From contig LGRX02009796.1 in assembly GCA_001247695.2 (NCBI GenBank), positions 1-38,671 on the forward strand: a DNA stretch of 38,671 nucleotides. Direction: 5' to 3'. Source of the stretch: Cymbomonas tetramitiformis (lineage: Eukaryota; Chlorophyta; Pyramimonadophyceae; Pyramimonadales; Pyramimonadaceae). Below, piece by piece: positions 1 to 12,000 of the stretch (positions within the stretch are counted from its first letter, which is position 1; each line of letters starts with the position of its first letter). The position numbers were made by a program, and so were the translations under genes. Below the pieces are notes generated by a model. That model was not told the origin of the DNA, did not search any database, and saw only the letters and a program-made list of their open reading frames with translations.

Positions 1-478
1 CTATTATTACTGCATTTATAACCCCTCAGTGCGCTCACCGTCTTTAAGCGGAGCCTTTAAATATGGAGGGGGGGGATCCGCACTCCGTACTCAACTATTT
101 TTAAAAAATGTAGCATGATTAATTATATAATTATGTAATTATGTAATCATACAATTATATTTATTGCCGATCAGCCGAAATAATGTTTATACGTATTCGT
201 ACACTGTTTAACGATAGGGTATAAATATTCGGGAGAACTCCTCGGGCGATCGCGATCGCTTGACGCATACGCCTGTAGAAAATTATACGCACGGTTTTGC
301 CGGCGGACGAGCGGACAGGTTCACGACATTCATAGTTTTCTGAATTAGTTCGATCTGCTCGGTGACATGAGCCGCGTTCACAGTTTCAGGTCGTGACACG
401 CCAACTCATCTACTCGGTACTGCTCGGTCTATCTGCTCGATACCTTCACGAGTATGTTGTCGGATGTCGCCCCTTTGC

Positions 479-570
479 TGTCATCGTGTAGACGCTGTCA
501 TCGTGTAGACGCTTCTTGATCGTTGTCATCATGCATGACGCTTTCGTTCGCTGTCATCATGCATGACGCT
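479..570. repeat. Short tandem repeats ending in a GACGC motif
   Basis: A 17-bp unit TGTCATCGTGTAGACGC is present twice head to tail (479-495, 496-512). It is followed by two copies of a related unit with the palindrome ATGCAT (about 525-542 and 552-570). Related words continue to about 620. No coding function is apparent. Confidence 0.7.
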
Positions 571-1647
571 TTTCGATAATCATCGTCAGCGTCATGCGTC
601 GCTGTATGATCTGTCATGTCACGCTTATTGGCTACTACCCAAATTCATGGTCCTACCACAAGGACCAATGGGCAATTGCGGTTTCGATCACTAAATCGAC
701 TATTTGAGGCACAGGCAACATTTGCACATGATATTTATGAGTTAAATGAATTTTATTTCTTATAGCGGCGGCCCCCATGAGACTTTAGGTGTGTGATTGA
801 ACGACACGCTTTAGGGGTGTAATTTCACCAAAAGCTTGAAGAAAATGGTGGTCCTACCACAAGGACCACCGTTATTTTGAATATTAGGAGTCACACGGGG
901 GGCTCACGGTGATGCTCATGGTTATACATCTTGAGTTTATGACCAAATAAGATAACCGAATCGGTTACTTCGCACCCTCATCATCATTTCCGCTCTATTT
1001 CAGCATGGCGCATGTTCACGACACAATGCAAATTCCGAATTTGGTGAATTTCGGACTTTAGAAATTGGCATTCATCCATTCTAAAATGTACACGCCAGTC
1101 GAAAAATAAGATATTTGGATGATGTTAGACTTTCAGAAATTCGCAATACATATATGCTTGAAGATTTAATGTGCCGCACACACCAACCTTGCGATATATG
1201 CCCTCTAGCAAGCAATTATGATGGCTGGCTGGTCAGCTCGCGTGACCACTGTTTTAGGGGGGAAACCAACGAGCCAATATATTAGAGGGGACGCCAACGA
1301 GCCAACGAGCCAATATATGCATTCCAACCGGGCCTACCGCCCAAATATGATTGGGACATATGTATAGGTTCAATTTGATGGTATCCGCGCAGGTGTAGTG
1401 TTGATATATTATTGGTAAAAAATTATTGAAGATGAGTCACTAATTTGCCACATTTTGAATGTTCCAAAAAAATCCGTTTTGAAAAATTTGAGTGTAGAGG
1501 TTTGAAATGCGTTCGTCATGGATATATGGGATGGATATAGGCCAAACCAGCGTTCAAATAAATTAATATAGGACCTACATATACCACCTTTCATTGGTTA
1601 GACACCATAAATCATGGGAGATGGCCAATTAAATTATCGGAACAATG

Positions 1648-1694
1648 GTCCTCGTGGTAGGACCAAATCGTCGATTTGGTCCTACCACAAGGAC
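1648..1694. repeat. 23-bp-arm hairpin, GGTCCT foldback family
   Basis: Arms 1648-1670 and 1672-1694 are reverse complements over 23 bp with one mismatch and a one-base loop. The core word GGTCCTACCACAAGGACC also occurs alone at 649-666 and 850-867. A variant pair is at 3800-3847. The sequence GGGCAGTAGCCAT follows the hairpin both here and at 3847, so these are copies of one dispersed element, perhaps MITE termini. Confidence 0.75.
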
Positions 1695-3799
1695 TGCGGG
1701 GCAGTAGCCATTATTATAATAAATTTAAAATAAATAATTTATAATATAAAGCCTTTTTAAATATTTGGATGTGGTCGCCAAGGACACATCAGCCATGAGA
1801 ATTGAGACTCAGTGACACGCAAATCTGCGAGAATGAAGGTTGATGACACTGTCATGAACGTCGAACCGTATGAGCTGGGCCCATGGCCGCTTTCATTACA
1901 TTTTTATTTTTGGGGGTGGAGGGGGGCTTCGCCCTCTCCCCACTGGACGAAATGTGTTGCGTGGTGTTGGACAGCTGGTGTTTGGTCGGGGAGGGGGATG
2001 GGGGGGAGCCCCGGTCAATGCCATCGCATGCCTCGATCACAATTGGGTGGGGCTTGGGTGCACGAACCTATATCTTATAACCGCCGCGATCTAGTTACCG
2101 CACGTCACCGTGTTTATTTAGTCACCCTGTTTATTCACACGTCACGATCCATCATTTTCTTTCTTTGTTCTGACACACTGACACACCTTGTATCAACCCC
2201 ACACCAATAAGTCCCCCACTATTCGATGTCACACCCCTAACGACCACCCCCTCCCCTCGCCCCGCCTTACACTTCAACCACGACACAACCTTCTGCCTTC
2301 TGTTCACATGTGGGCCTCTCAGTGTCTAATAACCATAGACCACCACGATATCTAAGACAAATTTCACATCAAAATTTACAACCAATCAATTATCAAATAT
2401 GATCGAATATTTAAACAATGAATCACAACTATCTTGAGATTTGAATAATACAACACAATTTGCGGGAGGGACGCCGTCGAGCACGGGTATTGCGAATGCA
2501 CCAGGGAGCGCGGGATAGATCGCTAGATCTTGAGTGGCCGGGTAATGGAAGAAATAATTCCCCTGCTGATGCCACTCGCGGTGGGTTGTAGTGTGTTGGT
2601 GGGATAGCCAGGGTGACGTTATCCAGGCGCTCAGCTGCTGTCCTCCACTTCGTCGTCAGAAGAGGAGGGCGAGGGAGGAAGAGGACCCTCTGGAGACTCG
2701 TCGAAAGCTCCTGCAGGTGGGAAGGTGGGATCTGGATAAAATAGCCACTTCAGTGGCCCCTGTTTCCACCACGCTTTCCGGTATCCTTGTGGGGGAACTG
2801 ACATGCACCGGCGAATTCACAATTTCGCCAGGGCTCCGCGACACGATTTTCAAGTGCTCGGGTGCGCGGACAGGAGTCAAGAAACTGCGAAGGAAGGTAT
2901 GTCAGGTCCGACCAAGAGGCGCAGTAAGGCTCCAGAAGATAGCCGGGCTCCGTATGTCCCAAAAATACTCCAGCCAGAGTGCTGCTGGAGAGTACCAGAG
3001 AGTGCCAGAGGAGCTGTCCAGGGCTCTATATCGGTTTGGTTTTTCGGTATCGATACAATCCGATATCCGAAAAACGGTATCGATAATCGGCACAGTCGAT
3101 AAATAATCGATTACTTGGACATTTATATGTATTTTGTTATAAATTATATATGGAACACCAAAACCTGCACAATCGATAGTTAGACATTGCAATCCGATAA
3201 TCGGCGATAAATATAAGCCCAAAATACGGTAGCAGGCGGGATCAGAGCGTGCAGAAAACCGTGAACGGACATTGCGACGACGAAACCCAATCCAAGCCGG
3301 CACCCCATAGCTGCGGCTCAAAGTCGCTCACCGTAAGCTGCTCATCTCACAATCTCCACTGATGCCCAAACGCGCAAACGCGCACCACCCCTCCTAGCGG
3401 CCGTTTAGCCAAGCATGGCCAAACTAGCAAGTGGAATAAAGCGTGGATGGGGCCACGACCTACCGGAATATCCTAGTTCACTAGATATCAGAGGGTCCCG
3501 AACTGTGTGGATAAACTCTCTTAAGATAAATAAACCCTAAGCTAGATATACCCGGAACGGTCTCGCAACGGTCTCGGAAACTAGCCTACCTGTGACACAG
3601 CGTGTGTCACAGCACGAACCTATAGATCAGTGAGCAGTCCAGTGTTGGTCCTAGGGGTTTGTCATAGGGGCCTGCACCGGGACTCCCAATCAGGGCTGCC
3701 TATACAGATTCCAGCATTAGGTCCTATAGATGCGGCTAAAACTCGGAGGATAGTCAATAGGTACCACAAAAATATGGTTAAAAAAATCCCCGCAAAGCC

Positions 3800-3847
3800 G
3801 GTCCTTGTGGGAGGACCGAACGCGATTTGGGTCCTCCCACAAGGACC
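3800..3847. repeat. 18-bp-arm perfect hairpin, GGTCCT foldback family
   Basis: GGTCCTTGTGGGAGGACC at 3800-3817 is the exact reverse complement of 3830-3847, with a 12-bp spacer. Each arm is itself an imperfect palindrome, so the locus can form a hairpin or a cruciform. The flank GGGCAGTAGCCAT is shared with the copy at 1648. Confidence 0.75.
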
Positions 3848-4017
3848 GCCGGGCAGTAGCCATCTAATTACCTACTGTGAATAATAAAGCATACTGTTGT
3901 AAAGTATGGGAATGACAGCAGCCATCGCGATCGCGGAGACATATTCGATATCGCCCCCAGATTTTTCACCAATCCCGCCCATATTTTTAGTCTATTTTTT
4001 TACATCTTCTAATCAAA

Positions 4018-4705
4018 TTTTGACTTATTTTGAAGAACGCACCCAAATTTTGATCAAATTTTGAAATTTTTTTCAGGCCAAAAGCGCACCCAAATTTTTA
4101 ATCAAATTTTGAAAAATCCTGGCCAGTGCCAAGTTGTATCTCTATGTATTTGTTTATTACACCCCGCTGCATATCAAATGCCGATATTCGTCTCGGAGCG
4201 CTGCCTCCCGGCAGAGGGGGGTCGTCCTGGTAAGTACTACGTGGGCTCCGCAAGCTACGCACACCCCGTACTTAAGCCCTCCCCCGCCTCGCCGCCTCTG
4301 TTTTTTTCTCCTCCTTTTTCTCTTTCTTTTTTCCCCTTTTTTCTTTTCCCTTTTCTTTTTTCATCTCACCGCATTATTTGTTTCATCTCACCGCATTATT
4401 TCGTCTCACCGCATTATTTCATCTCACCGCGTCACACACCCTCCACACTCGTCATCCCCTAGTTATTTTCACATAACTATCACTCCGCGCCTCCGCCCGT
4501 CCGCGCCTCCGCCCCTCCTAACCACCGCCCCACCGCCTTGGGCGCCTCCAAGCCTCAAACCCTCCGCGCAGAGCCTTCCCCGCATGCTTATAGCTAAATA
4601 TGGTCAAGAAAAATTTTATCAAAATTTGGGTGCCTTCTCAAAATTGCCAAAACAATTTGGGTGCTTCATCGAAAAATTGAACCAAAAAAATTGGGTGCCT
4701 TTTAG
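4018..4705. mobile_element. Inverted-repeat element with pyrimidine-rich core
   Basis: The left arm (about 4018-4112) contains GCACCCAAATTTTGATCAAA-like words twice. The right arm (about 4606-4705) contains their reverse complements, also repeated. Between them lie a C/T-rich tract (about 4290-4360) and four copies of an 18-22-bp unit TCATCTCACCGCATTATTT (4361-4430). The layout suggests a roughly 690-bp foldback or MITE-type element. I could not define a target-site duplication. Confidence 0.45.
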
Positions 4706-5326
4706 GGAAAATCTGTGGCTATGGCAAGCTGCGACTTTCTTCTTCGTTTCCTAACGCAATTTTTCTTCCCTGCCCGCCCACCCCTTGAAAAATGGGTTCT
4801 CCAACTCAGGCTCCGATCTGACGCTGGAGTGCTGCCTTGTTGCTTCGCCTTACTTTCCGCTCTTTTCTCACCATTCCTACCCAACGGGAGCGGATCGGAC
4901 AAGGTGACTGGGCGGTCATCCTATTTAGGAAATATTTACGGGGAATCCGCAGGATCAACAGTATCACTGCCACAACAAGTTCAGACGACATCGACAGCCG
5001 AGCGACAGCGACATCACATGCATTTCGGTCTTGAACGTTTCATGTGCAGCTTGAAGTGCAATTATTATCAGAGCTGTACAATCGTTTATCTTATGCTTCG
5101 CTGCCTTTTCCCGGCTCTTGTATTTCTTTCGATTGCGTCTTCCCCTCGACAACTCCGTCGGATAAGTTACTCGTATCTTCCACCTACTCAGAACCGTTTA
5201 CATTTCGGTAACACACACCTAAATCAAGACTCCGCAACTTATATATTTTCATGAACGAGGTCTGCACACTGGCAAAACGCTTTTTCTCACGAATGTACGC
5301 GGTACTGTGGCTGCCTTGAAAGTGAG

Positions 5327-5554
5327 ATGGATAGCTCGCGAAGGCCAGGGCGATTGCCACCTCTTGGTGCTGCCGCCGATGGCGCCGATGAGAACTTCGA
5401 CGCGCCTGAAAGTTTGCAAACGAATGCGTCAGCACTTCCAGACACGGAGGTATCAAATGGCTTCCCTGTGCTGGGCAAAGGGGTGATTAGCGTCCGAAGC
5501 CCGACGTTCTCTCGCCTCACTGTTGCGCAGGCCAGGACGGTCCCCGGCGTTTAG
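5327..5554 (+). CDS. Possible first exon upstream of the SEC8-like gene
   Basis: An ATG opens a 75-codon frame beginning MDSSRRPGRLPPLG, rich in Ala, Pro and Asp, typical of a disordered N-terminus. A possible phase-0 donor (GAG then GTATCA) follows at 5450. The next exon I can assign starts at 6011 and needs a phase-1 donor, so at least one linking exon would be missing. It may be the first exon of the same gene, an unrelated small ORF, or noise. Confidence 0.25.
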   Translation: MDSSRRPGRLPPLGAAADGADENFDAPESLQTNASALPDTEVSNGFPVLGKGVISVRSPTFSRLTVAQARTVPGV

Positions 5555-6010
5555 TCCCGTATAGGGTTTCCGCACGAACAGCTCGTGTAGCAGGCGTGAT
5601 CATGACCGTGAATTCCAAACTCAGCGAAACACTAGGTGGCTGAGTTTTGAATGCAATAAGTACGTTCTTGTGAAAATTGGAAGACGCAATGCTATGCTCC
5701 TACTTCCTATTTACTGGCTTGTCTATCGGCTGAGTCGGCTACATTTCTCGTGTAGGCGCAGTGGTCTACTCCACCGCGAGCACAGCCAAAGCCAGTGACC
5801 GTTCCAGGAGATCACGGAGATTTCTCACACACGCTGTTATGGTATGATGAGGTGTGCTTTCCACCATACGACCGTCACCCTTAAACTTCTTTGTGCACAC
5901 AATTCCCGTTCGTCCTCCCCGTTGGTCCTCCCACTAAGGCGGCGCTATTCGTGAGCCGCTCGTGCTTAGGAAAGTCGCGTGCGAGTAAGATTGAAGCGAA
6001 CGCACCATAG

Positions 6011-9000
6011 AAGAATACTTGGCGACTGCAACGAAGCTCCGCGGTCCTCAGAATATGCGCGTGCCGCTTCGCGACGCACAGCTCCTCGCACGGCTCTCGG
6101 ATGCGGCTTCCACATTGCGCAAGTGTGCGATGATACGGAATCTCGGGCGAGCTGATTCAAGACGGCGAGGTGTCTATTGTGTGTGAGCGGTATGCGCAGA
6201 GCTTGGGACAATACTGCTTCACGAGTGAAGGCAGAGAGCTGCGCCAACTGGACCATTTCCTGTCGCGGACTATCAGCGGATTCCAGGTGCGATATCTTCT
6301 TTGACCAGCGCACCCTCCATTAGCGCGGCTCTGTGTCCACGGACTCTTCCTAACAGACGTGCCCCTCCTTATTTCAGGCCCCTCCGCCCGTGTGGGTATC
6401 GGAGCCTGGGCGCGGCTCCTCCTTCCAGGGGAGCGCGAAGAAGGCCCTCTGCGGGCTCCTGATCTTCCCCACATCGCGCGCGCGCGCTTCCTAAGAAGCG
6501 TCCCCTTAAGCCTGAGACTGTCGGACGCACTCAGCAACAAGCATGACGCTGAGTCCTGCTGCTGTGTATCATTTTGCTAACGCCGCCGCTTTTCTTCCGC
6601 CGGAGGCTCGTGTCGCAGGTGTTGTCCGTGGCTCAGGCTGCTGCCGCGTTGCCGCCCCAGGCAGCCAACGGCATGGCCCCGGTGCACCGCCACGCCACCG
6701 TACCACCAGGTCCCTTGCCTCTTCACACCGAAAAGCGTAGCCCCCCGCCCCCACCCCCCCACCTACCCTGTTCCCCAATTTGCTTCACCGACTTCGACCC
6801 ACGGTATGCCCCGAGGCCTTGCACCATCTTGATCCGGGGTCTCCACAGGGGCTTTTCTGTGACAGAGCCTGGTTGCGCGGGGCTGGTACTTGCAGGCGTG
6901 GAGGCGTTGCACCACCAACATACCCAACTGCGCCAGCACTGCCTCCAGGTGATCCAGTCGCAGCTTGCTACGGATTGCTGGGCGGAGGTTACGCAGGTCA
7001 AAGCCATCGTGGAGATCCTGCCTAACATCCGAGTCACAGCGCCGTCCAAGCTCGGTGAGCCCTCGAGGCACAGCCTCGCCTCGCGTCAAGCTCGGGGTTT
7101 GCGATCCCTCTGTCACGGCTTGACTGGACCCCGGCCGTGCCTCCCCATGCTCGCCATGTGCAGTGCACTTGTCCCGAGGCCGCAGGCTTCTCGGAGCCTG
7201 ATATCTGCCTCGGCTTCGGTCGCCTTGGTGTGCCGCCTGCATCCTTGCATGCTCCTTGTGCTGCCCCATATCTCGAGTGTTGTCAAATGCCAAGCATGCT
7301 TTTGCTCGGTTTTCGCATTTCTTGCCATCTCTTGTTCTGCCTCATCAGCGGGTGTCAAAGGATGCGCCGGTCGTAGTTGCAACGCGGATGATCAGAAAGC
7401 TGGTGTTTGGCAGAAGTGGTGCAATAGTGTTGGGTTCTGGTAACCACAGGTTCGGCCGGGCCTACGGGAGGTACGATGCTCGGCACAGCGTACGCCGACA
7501 TGACCTCACGGCTGGAGGCCCGCTTGAGGCGATGGACTGCCATCCTCCAAGCCCCTGCCGTATGCCGCGCGGCCGGTGTGGCATCACAGGTGTGCCGAGG
7601 CCCTGCCGGAGTCCCATGTGCAAAACTCGTGCTCCGAATCCTCCCGGACCAACACTGCTCTCTGAACCACCTCCTGCCTCTTCTACCGGAGCAGCCAGCA
7701 TGGTGCCGACCCCCAGCAGCGTGCTCGGTGCACTACAAGCTGCCAGCGCCAAAGCAGAGCCAGCCCAGCAGCGTGCTCAGTGCACTACAAGCTGCCAGCG
7801 CCAAAGCAGAGCCAGCCCAGCAGCGCGCTCGGTGCACTACAAGCTGCCAGCGCCAAAGCAGAGCCAGCCCAGCAGCGTGCTCGGTGCACTACAGGCTGCC
7901 GAAAGCGCCAAGCAGAGCCAGCCCAGCAGGCGGTGCTCGGTGCTACAAGCTGCCGGCGCCAAGCAGAGCCAGCCCAGCAGCGTGCTGGTGCACTACGGCT
8001 GCCATGGCGCCAAGCGCGAGAGCCAGGCCAGCAGCGTGCTCGGTGCACTACAAGCTGCCAGCGCCAAAGCAGAGCCAGCCCAGCAGCGTGCTCTCGGTGC
8101 CACAAAGCTGCCAGCGCCAAGCAGAGCCAGCCCAGCAGCGTTAACCGGTGCCTGGCTGCCAGCGCCAAGCAGGAAACCAGCCCAGCAACGTGCTTGGTGC
8201 ACTACAAGCTGCCAGCACCAAAGCAGAGCCAGCCCAGCAGCGTGCTCGGTGCACTACAAGCTGCCAGCGCCAAAGCAGAGCCAGGCCAGCAGCGTGCTCG
8301 GTGCACTACAAGCTGCCAGCGCCAAAGCAGAGCTAGCCGGCGGCTGCAGGCTCAGTCACAACATGACGGTGTGGAAGTCAGACATCCAGAAGAAACCAGC
8401 CAGCATTAATGCCGTATATTGCTCACAGGTGGTTGGGGGCGGTGCAAGCTGCGGAGTGAAGGTGGCTGACAAGTGGGGGGCGGTGCAAGCTGCGGGTGAA
8501 GGTGGCTGACAAGTGGGGGGCGGTGCAAGCTGCGGAGTGAAGGTGGCTGACAAGTGGGGGGAGTTTGGTGGCTGCCCGGCTTGGTAGGAGTCGGAGATGG
8601 TTATGCCGAGCAGTGAGACATTGCGGGATGGCATGGGAGCCATATTAGTGGCGCATGCCGAAGTTCTGAGCTCCCTTATGCAGCACCTCCAGGTGCGCCT
8701 CTCCGCGCGCCCGCCTGCTCCGCGCCTCTCCGCGCCCCCGCCTGCTCCGCGCCTCTCCGCGCCCCCGCCCGCCTGCGTTGCCCTCTTTGGTGCGCCCTTT
8801 TATAGCCTGCTTCACCTCCAGAAGGCGAGAGCATACGCACAAGATCCCTCGCCGTGAATTCAATTCGGCTAGGGCTCAACGGTTGCTCTTCCCACAGGCC
8901 GCTGCATTCCCACATTGCTTGCGGGTGGTGCCGCCTCAGGAGAAGCTCCACACCGTGTTGCAGAAGGGGCAGGGCGGGGCGCCGCAGCAAAAGGATTGGC

Positions 9001-12000
9001 TGGTGGCAGTGGTCGCCTTGCAGAGGCTCGTCCTTCTTCTTAACCACCCTACCTCTGAGGGCTAGGCCCATGTCTCCAGGCTCAGGGTATCCCGGTTGCT
9101 TGTGCGGGCCGGCACTCCGACGCCTCCTTCCATCCCCTCAACTGAGAGAGAGAGTAGGCCCGGAATGACCAGAAACTTCGCCTCACAGCAATGCCAATGA
9201 CCTTGCCCATGTCCAAGCCCAAGATCTGCCTCCTCAATACACTGTCACTGTGTAAACATGCGGTGCCACATAGACGAGGCGTGCTCTGATGTGTGCGCTT
9301 GATGCCTTGCACCGTGAATGCGCTTGATCCACCGGCTCACACCACGGCTGTGCCTGATCACCGGCTCACACCACGGCCTTGCCTGATCCACTGGCTCACC
9401 ACGACTATGCTTGATCCACCGGCTCACACCACGACTATGCTCGATTCACCTGCTCACACCACGACTATGCTCGATTCACCTGCTCACACCTGGAGTCAAC
9501 CTCCTGTGGGGTCATCCTTCCACGGAATCACCTTCCTATGGAGTCACCCTCCTCTGGGCTCACCCTCGCCTGCGACACATCCATGGTTCCGAGTCTTCAT
9601 CTCCATTTCCATCTCCATCTCCATCTCCATCGATGTCCCAAAACTCATTTCGCTCCCACTCGGCTCGTGAATGTCTCAAGCTCCTTCAATCTGTAAACGT
9701 GTCTACGCGTCTTTCGAGTGCACCGCATGTACAAGGGCCTGCTTGCCTTGCACGGGAGCTTCCCGGGGAGCACAGCCCGCGGCGTGTGCGCAGCCTGACA
9801 CAAACATTAGGGCGCTGAGCAAATTACCACACGTCTGCTTCCTTAGTGTTTGCTCCTCGACGCACTTTCACACTTCTACTTGCAGTCGGCCAGTCAGAAA
9901 GATGCAATGCCGTTGGATTCATTTCCCCAGATGGACGTAAATTGACGGGTCGAAAGCAGTAGAGAGCTTCTCGCAAAAAGCTCCGTCAAAAAGTCCGTCG
10001 GGCAAAAGCTCCGTCTGACGTCAAATATGCCTTCCACGTCGGACCACGTCAGCCCGCGGTTCCCAGACGGAGCGTTTGCGCAGAGCTTCTGAAAATTTCC
10101 GTCAGGCAAAAGCCGATTTCAGCCGGCAAACGGGAGCTCCGTCAGAAGCTCCGAGCAGAAACTCTGAGCGACCTCGTCTGACGCCATCTCGAATATTCCA
10201 GATCCAAGTGTTCTCATGTGTTCTCAAACGCTCTGTATGACATCTTCGGTCGCGACAGTCCAAGTAGACTCTTCGGTGACAGAGCGGACTGTCGCGCAGC
10301 TCTTGGGTGACGGCCGGACTTATCGATGCGAGAAGCTCTCTAATCCCATCATATTTCCCATCATAAAAACAGTCTGAAAATACCGCTTATTCGCTGTTTT
10401 CTTCTTCTTAGGCTTGAGGTGATCCACCAGCTTCCGCCCCGTATTCGCTTGATCCACTGACTCGTGTTGCGCATTCGCTTGATCCAACGGCTCACGCTGC
10501 GTATGCACCTGATTTCTTACCTGGCCACAGTTTTGAGTACTCGGAATAGGCCCCAATGTGAGGGACTCGCGCGCGTTGGTACCTGGTCATCGCAGCGATT
10601 GAGGGAGGGTTGCATGGACGGACTGTGTTATGGCAGGGGCATACGAAGGTATGAAGACACGGTAGCGACGATGAAAGCCACGGCGCCTGAGTTCAGAGTG
10701 TTGCCAGTGGAGCGGCCCCTCACCCGCACGCGCCCGGCGTCCGCCTCTGGCGTGCCAGCCTCGTCGCCGTTCAAGGAGCAGCGTTTCGCTGACAAGGGGG
10801 GCTCGCCAGGCGCCACGTGGGACATGGGGGGCTCGCCAGGCGCCACGTGGGACATGCGGAGCAGCAGGAGCAGCATGAGCAGGTAACCTGCAGGCGCACC
10901 AGTCCCCCTGTCTCCTTTGCCCACCCCCCTTTTTGCGCCACGTGGGACATGCCAAACAGGTGTAAGCAAATGATATGGCGGTCGCTGCAACCGGGATCCA
11001 CCGCCTGACTCATTCCCTGCCTCCTGCCGTCCTCGCCAGCTCTCTCTCTCACACACACACTCTCTCTCAGCCGTCCTCGCCAGCTCTCACTCTTGCCCAC
11101 CCTCTTTTGTTTCTCTTTCCTCCTCTTCCTTCTTCCTTTGTTTCTTTTTTCTTCATCACTGGGGGCTGGGCTTCGGTTGCGGGTGGCTCCTAGCCCCCTC
11201 CACTGCGGACTCCCGATTCGGCACTGGGCCGGATCTCCATTATTTATTGTTCATTATTCATTATTCACTAGTTATTATTTATTATTTATTATTTATTATT
11301 TGTTATTATTGTTGCTTGCTTTTTTCTTTGACTTTCGGGTTGAGTTTTTAGTAGATTCCTTCCTCCCACTTCCCCTCCCCCACTCCCTTACTCCCGTGTC
11401 TTCCGCGCGATCGTGCGCGTTCGCTCCATCGCTCCCTCTGCCGATCACATCTCCTCTCTTCGCCTCCAGCCTGCTCCCGTATTTCATATTCCTTGCCTCA
11501 TTTCCTCTCCTCGTCAGTGCATTCTTTGTTCTACATCCTCTCTTGCCTTTGCTGTGACTAGAATTTCTAGTCCCCAGTCATCCTGCCCCTTGATCCCTCT
11601 GCTCACCGGTGCTTCCGTTCCACCTCGACGCCGCGCCCTCGCACTCCGACGCTCCGACGCGCCTCGCTCGTGCTCCTGCCTGCCTGCTTCGTGCCTGCCC
11701 CCCACGCTTCGACAGTACGCTCTCCACTCCCTTTTTGCTCTCTCACACACACTGACACTGCATGCACCCTAAGCATACGGACCGGCATGTAGGGCACCGA
11801 GAGTCACAGCCCACAGTGCCACTGGGCCCGGGCAGCATGCACTCCTTCTTCCCCTCAATTCTCCCTGCCTGATTCTCTTTGCCCTACTCTCCCTGCTTGG
11901 TCCGTTGTGTCTCTTGCTCGATCTGTCATAGTCGTTCGGTTTAGAACTTGGCCTTATGTCCGGGGAGCCTAGTGCGAGTGGAGAAACCTTGGTGATCACG

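Larger units (their letters stand above)
1..4000. other. Gene-poor AT-rich region
   Basis: I see no convincing coding region. ORFs exist on both strands around 1.8-2.2 and 2.6-3.3 kb, but they overlap antisense, have no recognisable domain and show no consistent exon structure. What the stretch holds is short repeats at 479-570, GGTCCT palindromes at 649, 850, 1648 and 3800, and a TATCGATA-type hairpin near 3040-3073. An old TE fossil at 2.6-3.3 kb cannot be excluded. Confidence 0.55.

Noticed and set aside
4061..4754. Plus-strand ORFs of 133-206 codons
   Set aside because: They are translations of the C/T-rich core and its short tandem repeat (Ser/Phe/Leu/Pro runs).
7256..8509. 417-codon plus-strand ORF, Ala/Gln/Pro repeats
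   Set aside because: It is the 51-bp minisatellite read through; all frames are open there, and it lies between phase-matched splice sites.
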